This document shows positions 44,081-53,915 of a stretch of DNA of 64,000 nt, piece by piece. Both the position numbers and the translations under genes were made by a program. The notes below the pieces were generated by a model. That model was not told the origin of the DNA and made no database searches. It saw only the letters and a program-made list of their open reading frames with translations. The DNA lies in assembly GCF_000002875.2 (NCBI RefSeq), contig NC_009415.2:320001-384000 (forward strand), written 5' to 3'. Source of the stretch: Leishmania infantum JPCM5. Taxonomy: Eukaryota; Euglenozoa; Kinetoplastea; Trypanosomatida; Trypanosomatidae. Position 1 is the first letter of the stretch. Every line of letters begins with the position of its first letter.

Positions 44081-45028
44081 GTTTGCAAGAGATGCTCCGA
44101 GCACCGTTCAGGAGGACAGTGCAAATCGAGGAGGAGATCGGGGGAGGGGTGCTATCGCGCACGATGGAGGCGCTGGGAACGTACGCGTATGCAATAAGTG
44201 TCTAGTGGGCGTCGCGGACGAGGACGAGAAGCGATCGAGGGAGCAGGGTCTCGTACGCGGAGAGGGACTGCGGAAGACGCAAAGCCAACGACGGGAATGG
44301 GGAGATACGCGCTCCTCAGCTGTGATGAGCCGCGTGAGCTCGAAATGCAGATGTAGAGAAACGTAACGAGAAGGGCGGCGGTGACGCTTTCAGAAGCGAG
44401 AGAAGGAGAGCAGTGGTGGGACGTTAAGGTGCGATCGAGAGTGAGAGCAGGTTCTCCAGTTGAGCCGAGCCCTTCTTGTCCTTGAGTGTTGCTCGAAAGG
44501 CGGTCACTGGCACCCTACAGCACAACGTACAGTACAGAGAAAGACGCTCAATTTGGTGCAGAAAAGCTTCTCCGCGCAACGCGGGCGCGACAGGCAATAC
44601 AAAACACTCGAACAATATTGTTGACTAGAAAGATGATCCCCGAAGAAGTGAAGCGACACGGTGAAGCAATACGAAGAAAACAAAGAGCTGATCGATGCAG
44701 TTGCGTCCCTGCGCATGCGGTGCAGGCCGAGGTCCGAGGAGGAGCGCACGCGCCTTCGTGAACAGCTTTTCGCGTAGAAGAGCAACTGACGAATGGTGGT
44801 GCCGATACGAGACGCCCCGCCCCTGCCACTCGCACGCAGGACAAACAAACAAAAAAGAGCTTATTCGCTTGCGACGCCCGCATGTGTGTCGCGCTGAGCC
44901 CTGCACACGTCTGTGAAGATGATGATCCCGCCGCGGCATGGATGCCCTTTTCCAACACACAAAGAGAAAGAGATGCCAACGCGCAGATGACGAGGGCATG
45001 CCATTCAGCGACGATCTCACTCTGTATA
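44081..45028. other. Spacer
   Basis: No gene. The transcribed strand has a pyrimidine-rich block at about 44119-44155 (CCCCTCCCCCGATCTCCTCC), followed by an AG 14 bases before the ATG at 44080: a possible trans-splice acceptor with a short 5'UTR. Confidence 0.45.
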
Positions 45029-46288
45029 TCAAAACTCCAGCTCAGCATCTGCAGCCTCGGATTGTTCTGCGGGTTTCTCCTTTGAGCTGACCTCCGCCGC
45101 CTGTGTTGTGTCCAGGATTTCTACGGCCTTGTCCATCTTGCGGGGTCGCCCACGCCGCCCGGAGGTTTTCTTCTGCTTCTCTGGTTCAAAGGTGCGGCTA
45201 GCCGGCCGACGCCGCCCGCGCTTCGCTGCCGCCACTGTCTCAGCCTCCGTGGGCGCGTCGGCGGCGGCCATTTTGGCTGGACGTCCTCGCCGTCTCCGAG
45301 TCGGCACCGCAGCATCCTCGGGGCGAGCCTCGTCATCCTCTCCGCCCTCCGCTGGCGTTGCCTCCGCATACGCAAACCAAACATCGTCTGAGGTCTCCCC
45401 GGCTGCCGTGCTCCGCCATTTCGCGTCAAGCAGTGCTTCGCGTTTCGTTGATCGCCGACCGCGTGTCCGCACAGGCTTTACCGGCGCAAGCTTGTGCAAC
45501 GTCTCCAGTGCGGCTGCGTCAATATCGTCCGCCGCGGAGGCGGACGCTGGGTCGACCGCCTCCACATCGGCCGACACGCTATCGTCAACAGGCAGGTCCG
45601 TCTCTTTGCTGGTCATCTGCCTCACTGCCGAGCGAGCACCGGAGTAGCGTAGCCGCTTTTTGCTCACTTTGGGTTTCTTCAGCGATAGACCACGAGCGCG
45701 CCGCCCTGGCCTCTTCACGGCATTCTTGGATGACGTCCCGACTATCTCGGCGTCGTCAGAACCGAGAGCACCCGTCACTGGCGCCTTTGGCTTTCGCCCA
45801 CGTTTCTTGGGTGTGCGCGTTGCCTCGGCTCCATCCTCTTCTCTTTCCAAACCAGTGTCAAACTGCCTAGGATCAGACGGGCTGCCGGCAACGGCAGACA
45901 CGGCGCACTGCACGACCACGTCACGGCCGCTGTCGAACAGCTCCCGCACCGCCGCCTTCGTCAACCTAGCGATGCCGTTGATGCTCGTCACCCGAACAGA
46001 GCTCGTGCGTGCCGCCTTCCCGTAGCCGAGCACGCTCTTTAGAGCAGCCGACGACGCCACGAGATCGGCGCTCATGCCACGAACGAAGCACTGCTCATCA
46101 CAGCCACCAACCGACTGGAAGTCGCAGTCAACGCCGAAGCTCTCGCTGTTGTGGAGGCGGTGGAGGTGAAAGGTGAGAGTCGCATGACTGCCCGTGGTGG
46201 GACAGCCCATTCCAGGAGATGGCATCGACTCGATGAGCGAGGCCGAAACGACCCTGACCGCGTAAAGCGGAAGGCTGCGCAACAGCAT
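45029..46288 (-). CDS. AT-hook protein with an N-terminal PDZ-like module, possibly mitochondrial
   Basis: A 419-residue protein. Residues 1-19 (MLLRSLPLYAVRVVSASLI) have two Arg, no acidic residue and an amphipathic pattern, like a mitochondrial presequence. One PDZ-like module follows at about 36-135: LTFHLHRLHNSESFGVDC, a strand, and VTSINGIARLTKAAVREL in the place of the V-N-G turn seen in the neighbours. The rest is disordered and rich in basic patches: KKRGRKPKAP (about 159-168), RTRGRRSTK (about 274-282), RRRRGRPAK (about 328-336) and GRRGRPRKMDK (about 375-385). The Arg-Gly-Arg-Pro cores with basic flanks are AT-hooks, which bind the minor groove of AT-rich DNA. The protein lies between two three-module PDZ-like genes, suggesting a shared role. 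The start is the first ATG. Confidence 0.85.
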   Translation of the reverse strand: MLLRSLPLYAVRVVSASLIESMPSPGMGCPTTGSHATLTFHLHRLHNSESFGVDCDFQSVGGCDEQCFVRGMSADLVASSAALKSVLGYGKAARTSSVRVTSINGIARLTKAAVRELFDSGRDVVVQCAVSAVAGSPSDPRQFDTGLEREEDGAEATRTPKKRGRKPKAPVTGALGSDDAEIVGTSSKNAVKRPGRRARGLSLKKPKVSKKRLRYSGARSAVRQMTSKETDLPVDDSVSADVEAVDPASASAADDIDAAALETLHKLAPVKPVRTRGRRSTKREALLDAKWRSTAAGETSDDVWFAYAEATPAEGGEDDEARPEDAAVPTRRRRGRPAKMAAADAPTEAETVAAAKRGRRRPASRTFEPEKQKKTSGRRGRPRKMDKAVEILDTTQAAEVSSKEKPAEQSEAADAELEF

Positions 46289-47433
46289 AGCAAACGGAGA
46301 TGCAGCTGCTCGACTTTATTTTTCGTTTCCGCTGTCAGTTGCTTGCTATGCAGAGGATTAGCCGATGAGCTGATACGCGATGCATGGGAGAGAAAAACTG
46401 TGAGTAAAGCGTCACCTTTCGCGGTAGGCGCTGATATGCGCAGAGGTGATGAAGATGGCAAGAATGTGTTTGCTCTATGAGTCGGTGCGCGTGTCCCTTG
46501 TATGCGATGCACTGCCACTACAAGGCTACGGCATCTATGGAAAATGTAGATATCTTTTCTTGCTTCCGCTTTTTCCGTCGGTGGCTGCTGCTGCTGCGCA
46601 CAAACCATATGCTCTGCAGTGTCCTCGCGCGGGCGATACCGCCAGCTACCTCCCTGCTTTGTTTGTTTTTTTCGCCGTTGGAAGTTGGCAGGTACAAGTA
46701 GTTACACAAGTTTTTTGGGGGAGGCATGTGTGGAAGTGTTCGGGCTTCTGCTGCAGCTGTTGCGGCGGCGGCGCCAGTACCTTTCCCACGCCGTGCCTCC
46801 TTTGCCCTCTTTTGTAGCTGCGGGCGAGCAGAGATAAGAAGAATGGTGTGAGCACCATCGAAAAGAGAGAAGGATTGCGAAATAAGGGAGGAAAGCAGCA
46901 CGTGTGCTGAGAATGGCACAGCACACCCCAAGGGGCGGGGTTTCGACGACACCGATCACATGATGAGAGTTACAGCGCAAAACAGAATGAGGCACTACGG
47001 TGGTGACAACAAGCAACGCTAGCGATGGGAGGGGGATCTGCAGTGGAGAAGATCCGCGAGAATGTACGAGCGAAAGAAAACAAAAAAAAGTGGCTAGCAG
47101 CAAGGCAATGCCGCATTGCTGCGCTGCCATGCACACGATGACGTCGTTGTGCTTCGTCTATTACATGAGCAAGTCACTGCCCATCAGAAAGGACTATCGA
47201 GACTCACATGTATAAAAGACAGCAGTCGTGTCTGAACAGCTCCATCCCCTATACAGACACGCACCGCCAGCGAATCATCTATGAAGCATCTGCACAAGAT
47301 GTCCTTCTCGCATCCCTATGGTAGTCGTGCTCGAAGAGGAAAAACCGCCCTCGCCGCGACAGCACTAACACGCGGATAGACGTGACATGTGGCGCCACGC
47401 TACAAACCTTCCCCGCTCGCTGACTCTGGAAGA
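46289..47433. other. Spacer
   Basis: No supported gene. It is the 3' side of the 1121-residue protein gene and the 5' side of the AT-hook gene. Plus-strand Thr/Cys/Phe-rich ORFs here have no motif. Confidence 0.45.
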
Positions 47434-50400
47434 TCACTTTCGAAGTGCCCTCAAAACGAAGGAGAGCTTCGTGGAGCCTTTGATAGCGTCCAACGCCTTT
47501 GTCTTGTTGGACTTGGTCATCACGGAGAGGTCCTGCCCATTCAGGCCGTCCACCACCCACTTCACCTCACCCTGCGGGCCTGCGCGCAGAGAGCGCAGAA
47601 ATGGGTGTGCCTGCTGTTTCGAAGCAAAGGGTGGCAGTTTCGTCATGATAATGTCATCTCCCGCAAAGGCCACCTTGATGTTCCACGGGCGCTTCGTACT
47701 CGACCGCTCCAGCTCCAACGTCGAGCCATCGAACTTCTCGAGCCGGACATCGTTATCGAAGGTCAGCGGCTGTGCTTCGAGCAGTCGGCTCAGCGAGATC
47801 CGCGCCACATCGTCTACTCCATCCTCAGCGGCGAGAGCCGCCTCCGTGGCGTCCGCCTTCGCGGACTGCTTCTTCTTGGTGTTTTCCCGCCCATGTTCGA
47901 TGGCCACCTCCGCGGCAGTAGGCGGGAGGTCGACGAGTGGCATGTCCACCGGAGCTGAGGCGGAACCCTTGCCGCTGTCGTCTGGCTCTATGGCACCGGT
48001 ATCCTCTTCGGCGCCCGCGCCTCTTCCGTCTTCTTCAGATGTCGCCGCTGCAACGGCAGACGCCTTTGAACCGACACCGCGCCTCTGCTTCGCCTCCGCA
48101 CCCTCGATCGCAGCGTCGCCTGCAGCGGCTTCGGACTGAAGCGGCTCTGCCTCCTCTGCGAGCGCGGCTCTGCCTAGCGACACCTCAGCGGCTTCTTTGT
48201 CCTTGAAGTTCTCCAGCTGCGTGTCGTCCTCCTCCACGGCCTCCTGCGCAGACGCGTCCTCGTTGTCGTCTGCCCCTTGCCCGTCGTCTGCAGCACACTT
48301 CCCGCCCTTCTTCCCGCGGCCGCCGCCCCGTGCATTCTTTTCGCCCTTCTTCGCACGTGCCTTTGCCGTTTTGGCAGGTGCCTTCTTGCGCTCGCGCGTC
48401 TTCTTTGGCAGCTCCGCCTCGGCCTCATCCTCAGCTGCCTCGATGCCGTCCTTCGCTTCCTGCTCAGCGGCATCCACGTCCGCAGCAACCCCGTGCTCCG
48501 CCGCGTTCTCCTCTCCTTCAGCGATCGGCTTATCCGATTCCTCCGCCTTAGGGACGTCCTCGCCATCAGCAACATCCTTGAAACCATCCATGAGTGCATG
48601 ATCAGCCGTCTCCTCATCTGCGAAACCAGTCGCAGCGCCCTTTATACCGTCGTCGTCTTTGTAGTGCTGCTGAAGCGATAGCTGCTCCAAGCTCGCATCC
48701 TTCTCAGCGTCCATGTCGCCACTGTGATCATCCGCGGCCTCAGGGGCTCCAATCGTGGTAGTAGGCCTGGCCCAGTGCAGCTCCTCCAGCGCCTCGAAAG
48801 CCTCCGCGCCCCCCTCCTCCGCAGCAGGCGCATCAGCCTTATCGGATGCCGTGGCCTCGAGCTTCGCCTCCTGAAAGTGCTGCTTCAGAAACTCGTCCGC
48901 AATCGAGTCGGCCAGATCGTCGATTTCGCCTTGTACCGAACTCACCATCTTTTTCGCCTCTGCCGGCTCATCAGCTGCTGCCTCAGCCTCTGCAACGGCT
49001 GCTGCTTCCTTCTGCGCCTCTGAAGGTGCTGCATCCACCGCTGGCGTCTCCTGCGCATGTGCTACCTCTTCGGAGGAGAGAGGCCGCTCCACTTGAGAGG
49101 ACAGCGTCGCCTCGGCCTCAGGCGGCAGGTCCGCTTTTGCATCCGTCACCTGCAGATGAAGGGTGAGCAGCAGCGAGCCGGAGATGAGACTCTTCATCTC
49201 CGCCACGGACAGCTGTGCCATGTCGTGGTTGTTGACCTTCAGAACACGGAGACGGCCTCGCATGTCAAACAGAAGATTCTTGGCGGCGTTGGAGAGCTTC
49301 ATGTTTGGCGCGAAGTCAGAGAGAACAGCGGCTGCGCCCTTCAGATACTGCAGCTTCAGCCCCCACGAGATGGACGTCGACGCGCGCTCCACCATGAGGA
49401 GACAGCGCTGGCCGATGCCGCCCTCGCCGCCTTGGTAGGACACTTCGAACAGAACCTCGCGGGGCACCGTTAAGTCCGCCTGCTTGCGCCTCTCAAGGGT
49501 GAGGGAAAGCGTCTTCGTGGTTTGCGTAAGGCTTGCGCGGAGCTTCTGCATAATGTCGTCGCGGCTGGAAGCGACCTCCTCGCTGCTCATGTGGACAGCG
49601 CGTACGCGGCGGCGGTTGACCTCGAAAATGGCTAGACCGCCAGCCTCACCAGACTGCTGCTGGACGGCATCGTACAGGCGTTCTCCAGCCTCGCTAGAGT
49701 TGCGCAGCTCATTCTCCACGCCCACAAGGAGACCCTTGTCGTTCAAGAGGAGCCCCCAGCGCTGCGCCACATCAGCGCGCTCCAGCGTTAGATGTCCCGT
49801 ATATGGGTCGTACTCGATCACTTTTGCGAACGCCTTCACGTTCGCCGTGGATGGTGTCACAGCCGTCTCGGGCATCGGTGTCGTCGCCGGAGGAGACTCT
49901 GCTGCGGTCGCGGCGGCAGTGCTTGTAGCCACCGCCCTCAGCGCACGTCGATCGGCGTCCACAGCGACCACCCAGCGCAGCACCTTGTAGAACGCCTCCT
50001 CGACAATCCTGGCGGGGACAGCGTTAGCTGCCAGGCTTCGAGGCGTGTCCACCTCGGTCGGGTCGCTCTGTGGCTGCCGGCGCAGCGCCTGCGACGCAGT
50101 GTCGATACTGCGGTACGCCGTCTGCACATCGCGCACCAGCTGCGCGATGTCTTGCAGGTTGTTCTTAGTCGCGAGCAGGGCGCGGCGCTCATCCGCAGAG
50201 CGTTTGCAATCCACCGCGGGGTCCCGCTCCTGCTGCACTCGCTGCTCAAGCATCTGCAGAAACGATGTAAGGACGTCGTGCGAGGTGCCCTCGCTGAGAC
50301 AATGTGCAAGAGCGACGACCGTCTTCGCGGGTGCGTTGTGATGAGCGAGAAAGGACTCTAGCTGCGGCATGAGCGGGTCTGCCTCGGCGTCATTGAGTAC

Positions 50401-50799
50401 GTGCCGCAGGGAGGACACGTTGTCTTGGACGGCGAGGGAGGCGCAAACGTGGTACAGCGCAGCCTCCAGCTCGTAGAGCAGTTCCTTTGGGGTGTAGGAG
50501 AGGTGCGCGTGGATCGGGGTGCGCAGTTGTGTGACAATGATGCTCTGCACGCGATGCATCTCGGCGACAAGAGCACGATCGTATTGGCGGTTCGCAACGA
50601 TGCGCCGCGCCTGAGAATCGTACAGCATAAATGGCGCAGTATACTTCTCTTTCATCCGCACCGTCTCGGCGTGAATGCTTGTCTTGGGAGTCGCAGGCAT
50701 GGGATACACACTCGGAGCTGGGGCAGGCTCTGGTGCATGCGCCGCAGACTCTGGAGCCTCTTTCTGAGGCATCTTGGACAGTCTCCTGCCGCGGTACAT
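47434..50799 (-). CDS. Large PDZ-like three-module protein with an acidic Ala/Glu linker
   Basis: A 1121-residue protein. A helical N-terminal domain (about 45-260; YTPKELLYELEAALYHVC) is followed by PDZ-like module 1 at about 320-420 (LTLERADVAQRWGLLLNDKG) and module 2 at about 445-548 (SYQGGEGGIGQRCLLMVER ... SWGLKL ... VLKVNNHDMAQL). A ~450-residue Ala/Glu/Asp linker carries a basic island (KKAPAKTAKARAKKGEK and RGGGRGKKGGK, about 800-830). Module 3 (about 1010-1121) starts TFDNDVRLEKF and ends LSFVLRALRK. The same order of parts is found in the 770-residue product two genes downstream, so the two are paralogues. Start at 50799: the frame is open further upstream, but a pyrimidine tract and AG at 50812-50811 place the 5' end of the mRNA just before this ATG; MPQKEAP at 50772 is an alternative. 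Function unknown; likely a scaffold. Confidence 0.88.
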   Translation of the reverse strand: MYRGRRLSKMPQKEAPESAAHAPEPAPAPSVYPMPATPKTSIHAETVRMKEKYTAPFMLYDSQARRIVANRQYDRALVAEMHRVQSIIVTQLRTPIHAHLSYTPKELLYELEAALYHVCASLAVQDNVSSLRHVLNDAEADPLMPQLESFLAHHNAPAKTVVALAHCLSEGTSHDVLTSFLQMLEQRVQQERDPAVDCKRSADERRALLATKNNLQDIAQLVRDVQTAYRSIDTASQALRRQPQSDPTEVDTPRSLAANAVPARIVEEAFYKVLRWVVAVDADRRALRAVATSTAAATAAESPPATTPMPETAVTPSTANVKAFAKVIEYDPYTGHLTLERADVAQRWGLLLNDKGLLVGVENELRNSSEAGERLYDAVQQQSGEAGGLAIFEVNRRRVRAVHMSSEEVASSRDDIMQKLRASLTQTTKTLSLTLERRKQADLTVPREVLFEVSYQGGEGGIGQRCLLMVERASTSISWGLKLQYLKGAAAVLSDFAPNMKLSNAAKNLLFDMRGRLRVLKVNNHDMAQLSVAEMKSLISGSLLLTLHLQVTDAKADLPPEAEATLSSQVERPLSSEEVAHAQETPAVDAAPSEAQKEAAAVAEAEAAADEPAEAKKMVSSVQGEIDDLADSIADEFLKQHFQEAKLEATASDKADAPAAEEGGAEAFEALEELHWARPTTTIGAPEAADDHSGDMDAEKDASLEQLSLQQHYKDDDGIKGAATGFADEETADHALMDGFKDVADGEDVPKAEESDKPIAEGEENAAEHGVAADVDAAEQEAKDGIEAAEDEAEAELPKKTRERKKAPAKTAKARAKKGEKNARGGGRGKKGGKCAADDGQGADDNEDASAQEAVEEDDTQLENFKDKEAAEVSLGRAALAEEAEPLQSEAAAGDAAIEGAEAKQRRGVGSKASAVAAATSEEDGRGAGAEEDTGAIEPDDSGKGSASAPVDMPLVDLPPTAAEVAIEHGRENTKKKQSAKADATEAALAAEDGVDDVARISLSRLLEAQPLTFDNDVRLEKFDGSTLELERSSTKRPWNIKVAFAGDDIIMTKLPPFASKQQAHPFLRSLRAGPQGEVKWVVDGLNGQDLSVMTKSNKTKALDAIKGSTKLSFVLRALRK

Positions 50800-50810
50800 G
50801 ATGAAGGAGG

Positions 50811-50852
50811 CTGCGCGAGAAAAAGACGAGGTGATCACGAGAGAGAGAGAGC
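50811..50852 (-). promoter_or_regulatory. Likely trans-splice acceptor of the 1121-residue protein gene
   Basis: On the minus strand CTCTCTCTCTC (about 50851-50839) and TCTTTTTCTCGCGCAG are followed by the ATG at 50799, leaving an 11-nt 5'UTR. This decides for 50799 over the far longer open frame upstream. Other AG sites further upstream cannot be excluded. Confidence 0.5.
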
Positions 50853-51659
50853 CAGTAATAACGGAAGGTTCGATAAGCCACACCAGTCTATGGATTTGTT
50901 GTTGTGTCCGCGTATGTGTGTATACGCGTACGTACGTGGGTTTGTCGGCCTCTTGGCGTATAACAGCGAGCACGTCGTGAGGGGAGAGTGGGGAGGACGT
51001 GCGCTGTTCTCCGCTCTTCTGTGGGCTATCGAATCGCTCGACTGCGGGGGCGGGGGGTGCATGAGAAGCAAGCAGTGAAGGGAAGAGGGGGAGATGAGGG
51101 CTGTCGTCCTTGATAAACGGTCGTGTTCGAAGAGGCGAGTGGTAGCCAATAATCGCCACTGATGCTCGTAGAGGGAGAAAGCGGGGGCGATGTACAGCCG
51201 CTCACCATAGCGGCTGTCAGCAGCCGCCTTTGTGTCTGGGGATCGCACGAGTCCTAGGCAAAAGCCTTCAATCGACTAAGCACATCATCGAGGCGGAATT
51301 ATCGTATTGAGCCTCCATCAACGCGTACGATTAGAATACGCATACTTGAGTGGAGAAACAAATGGAGCCCAGACTCTTTCGGCAAGCTCGGCACACGACC
51401 AGGTACAGCCACGCTGAGACCAGCACGGAGAAGACTCTTCGTTGCATGTGTGCCTGAGCGCGCTTGTGCGATACCGGTAGCAACGGTGCCGAAAAGTCGT
51501 TTTTCCTTCCGCTTCGTTATTCGCCGTGCTTATTAGTGTTAAGCGGGCAGTTGACCAGTCGTCGCCACCGCTCAACGGCAACATCAGCATCACCACCATG
51601 TCCGCACGCACCGCAGCACCACATCGCCACGGGCACATCCCAGAACGCAGCTGTATGCA
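50853..51659. other. Spacer
   Basis: No gene. It is the 3'UTR of the Has1-like gene and the upstream processing region of the gene at 47434-50799. Confidence 0.5.
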
Positions 51660-53915
51660 TTACGCGACACTGTCAGCGATGTGCTCTTCTGGGGACTCAC
51701 CAACGATGTTCCCCTGCGCAAACGCCTTGTAGGCACGGCGTTCCGCATCCTGCTTCCGCCGAGCAGCACGGTAATAGTCCTCCTTGGGACGAAAAACCGT
51801 GTCCTTCAGGCGGAGGTCGAGCAGCGGCAGCTCCGTGTAGCCGAACTCCTCCGCAACCTTCTCCAGGCTCACCTTCGTCTCGTCGTACACATCGCGCGGC
51901 CCAATGGTGCTGTAGGTGCGCATGGTGGCCTTGTAGGCATAGTAGGCTGCGTTCTGGACAGGAAAAAGCTTTTTGTTCATGGACTTGAGCTTTTCACCGA
52001 TAAGGAAATAGCGGCCGCTGGCCCGAGTGCCGAGCTCGCGAAATTCGAGCCGGTAGCGGCTGGCCCCGTCTCGGCGCAGGTGACGCAGCGCCCCAGCAAC
52101 TTCGTTCGGACGAAAGAGGAGCAGAATATGTGTGTAGTTCACCGCTGCAGGGATCGTCGCCTTGTTTCCCGAGGAGGCGTCTTCAGCGGAGTTCGTAGCT
52201 TCCGCGCCCACCCGCCGCGCTGCCACGGGAGCTGGGGTAGGAGAGGTACTGCGCTTGCGCTGGCGAGCCGTCCTCTCCCGCCGCACCGCCACCTTGGCTG
52301 CTGCAGACGACGCGGTGCCTCCGGCATCATTGCCCGCGTCGGCCGCAACTGCACCGGGCGACAGCACCTCAGCTATGAATTGGTTGTAGTTGAGGAGGTC
52401 AGGAATGATGTCGTACTGCAGGAAGACAGAGCCGCGCCGTGGGACAAGTCCGTGGCAGGACAGGAGCACCGCCGCCGTCTTGCCATTTTGCCCCGACTCG
52501 ACCGTTGAGTCAAAGGCGACGCAAAGCCGCTGGCGGTCAGCGGCGGTGTGCATGTTTGTGTACGCGCTCGCACCCTCGTAGTCGCTCAGCAGTTGCACAT
52601 ATGATGGCAGCTCACCCAACAAGGAGTAGAGAGTGTCGTAGAGGAAGGTCACGCACTCGCGCGTGGCGACGTGTACGACGATGCCGCGGTTCGGCGCCAG
52701 GCCCTTCAGCAGACCAAAGAGAAACTGAAAGCGATGCGTTCCCTGCGCCACAGCGTAGTGGACCGTCACTGGTGCTCGAAGGGCCGCGACAGCGCTGGAG
52801 ACGGAGGCTTCGGTGGGCTTACTCACCACACCCACACCGCTGCCAACACGGCGTTCTACACGCAGTGTTGTCAGCAGGTCCAGCTCCGGCTCCGTCAGCC
52901 ATTTCTGCTCTGCCGCCAGAACAGCGATTGCCGGAACGTGGCCGAGGCAGTCCCACCGCTGCGCGTTAAGCGCGTGTGGTGTGGTCTTGGTCGGGGAAGA
53001 AGATGCTGCTGCTTTGCTGCCCTTAAGCGTGTGCAGCAGAGAACCGGTGTGCGTCGGCGCACGACGGAGCAGAAGTGCGCAGCTGCCAATGAACTTCCAA
53101 ATAGCGCTGCGGCGGTCCACTGCGAGGAACGCTGCAGGCGTCGCCACCACCAGAACCACCGCACCCGCTAACGCCAGAGTACTCTCCGTGGCCTCATCCT
53201 TCCGCGCCACCTCGTCGACCATCAGCGAGCTTGACTTTGTCTTGCGCCGTTCTGCCGCCGGCGTCTTCGAGGGGGTGCCCCTTAGCGTATTTGCGCCAGC
53301 TCCACTGGCAGGGGACGGGAAAGTCGGGTGGCGGCAGGCGTTGTCGTCCCTAAGCAAGAGGACAGTTAGCCCGTAGCGCTCCTCTAGCTGTCCTGCAACT
53401 TCAGCCGCCTCGCTGCTGGTGTCGACTAGGACAAAGAGGGAGGAGCTCTCTGCGGTAGTTCTACGCGCCTCCTTGTCCTCGGCAGCGCGGCGTGCGGCGA
53501 GCTCCAGCGCCGACACCGCGAGCGTGTCCACCGCCGCAGCCATGTCAGCCACCTTCGCACGAGTGACCGCTAGGGCGATCTCGCCATTCTCCGAACCCTC
53601 CGCGCGACTCCGCATAGAGGGAGCGCCCGGCGCTGCGAGGACGGCCGCCAGAGCCATCTGGGTGCGAGAGAGCTTATGCGTCGCTCCACTCGAGAGACGG
53701 CCTTCCAAGTACTTCATGACGGAGGGCGAGAACGGTGCGGGAACCGTGTTCGAAACAGTGGTCACGTCGGCAGCTGTCGCACGAGCTGCTGCCGCTGCCG
53801 CCGCCTGCCGGGCAGCAAGGACGGGAACGACATCGCTGGCTCGCTTTGCCCTGGCCAGCTGTTCGCCCTCCTCGCCGAGGTAGCGCTTCAAATGACGGAG
53901 GCCGCGCGTGTCCAT
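51660..53915 (-). CDS. Diverged DDX18/Has1-like DEAD-box protein lacking ATPase motifs
   Basis: A 751-residue protein. The C-terminal half keeps the helicase second RecA domain and the DUF4217 tail of the Has1/DDX18 group: motif IV-like GIVVHVATRECVTFLYDTL (about 408-426), a motif V-region remnant AVLLSCHGLVPRRGSVFLQY (about 478-497) with the Has1-type QYD, ILLLFRPNEVAGALRHLRR, and AAYYAYKATMRTYSTIGPRD with FGYTELPLLDL (about 650-695). The N-terminal half has only traces (VATPAAFL in place of the TPGR motif). I find no AxTGxGKT Walker A, no DEAD box, no SAT, and no HRxGR arginine finger. It is therefore probably not an active helicase but a structural relative, perhaps in ribosome assembly as for Has1. 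The start is the first ATG (MDTRGLRHLKR); upstream in-frame residues have no ATG. Confidence 0.82.
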   Translation of the reverse strand: MDTRGLRHLKRYLGEEGEQLARAKRASDVVPVLAARQAAAAAAARATAADVTTVSNTVPAPFSPSVMKYLEGRLSSGATHKLSRTQMALAAVLAAPGAPSMRSRAEGSENGEIALAVTRAKVADMAAAVDTLAVSALELAARRAAEDKEARRTTAESSSLFVLVDTSSEAAEVAGQLEERYGLTVLLLRDDNACRHPTFPSPASGAGANTLRGTPSKTPAAERRKTKSSSLMVDEVARKDEATESTLALAGAVVLVVATPAAFLAVDRRSAIWKFIGSCALLLRRAPTHTGSLLHTLKGSKAAASSSPTKTTPHALNAQRWDCLGHVPAIAVLAAEQKWLTEPELDLLTTLRVERRVGSGVGVVSKPTEASVSSAVAALRAPVTVHYAVAQGTHRFQFLFGLLKGLAPNRGIVVHVATRECVTFLYDTLYSLLGELPSYVQLLSDYEGASAYTNMHTAADRQRLCVAFDSTVESGQNGKTAAVLLSCHGLVPRRGSVFLQYDIIPDLLNYNQFIAEVLSPGAVAADAGNDAGGTASSAAAKVAVRRERTARQRKRSTSPTPAPVAARRVGAEATNSAEDASSGNKATIPAAVNYTHILLLFRPNEVAGALRHLRRDGASRYRLEFRELGTRASGRYFLIGEKLKSMNKKLFPVQNAAYYAYKATMRTYSTIGPRDVYDETKVSLEKVAEEFGYTELPLLDLRLKDTVFRPKEDYYRAARRKQDAERRAYKAFAQGNIVGESPEEHIADSVA

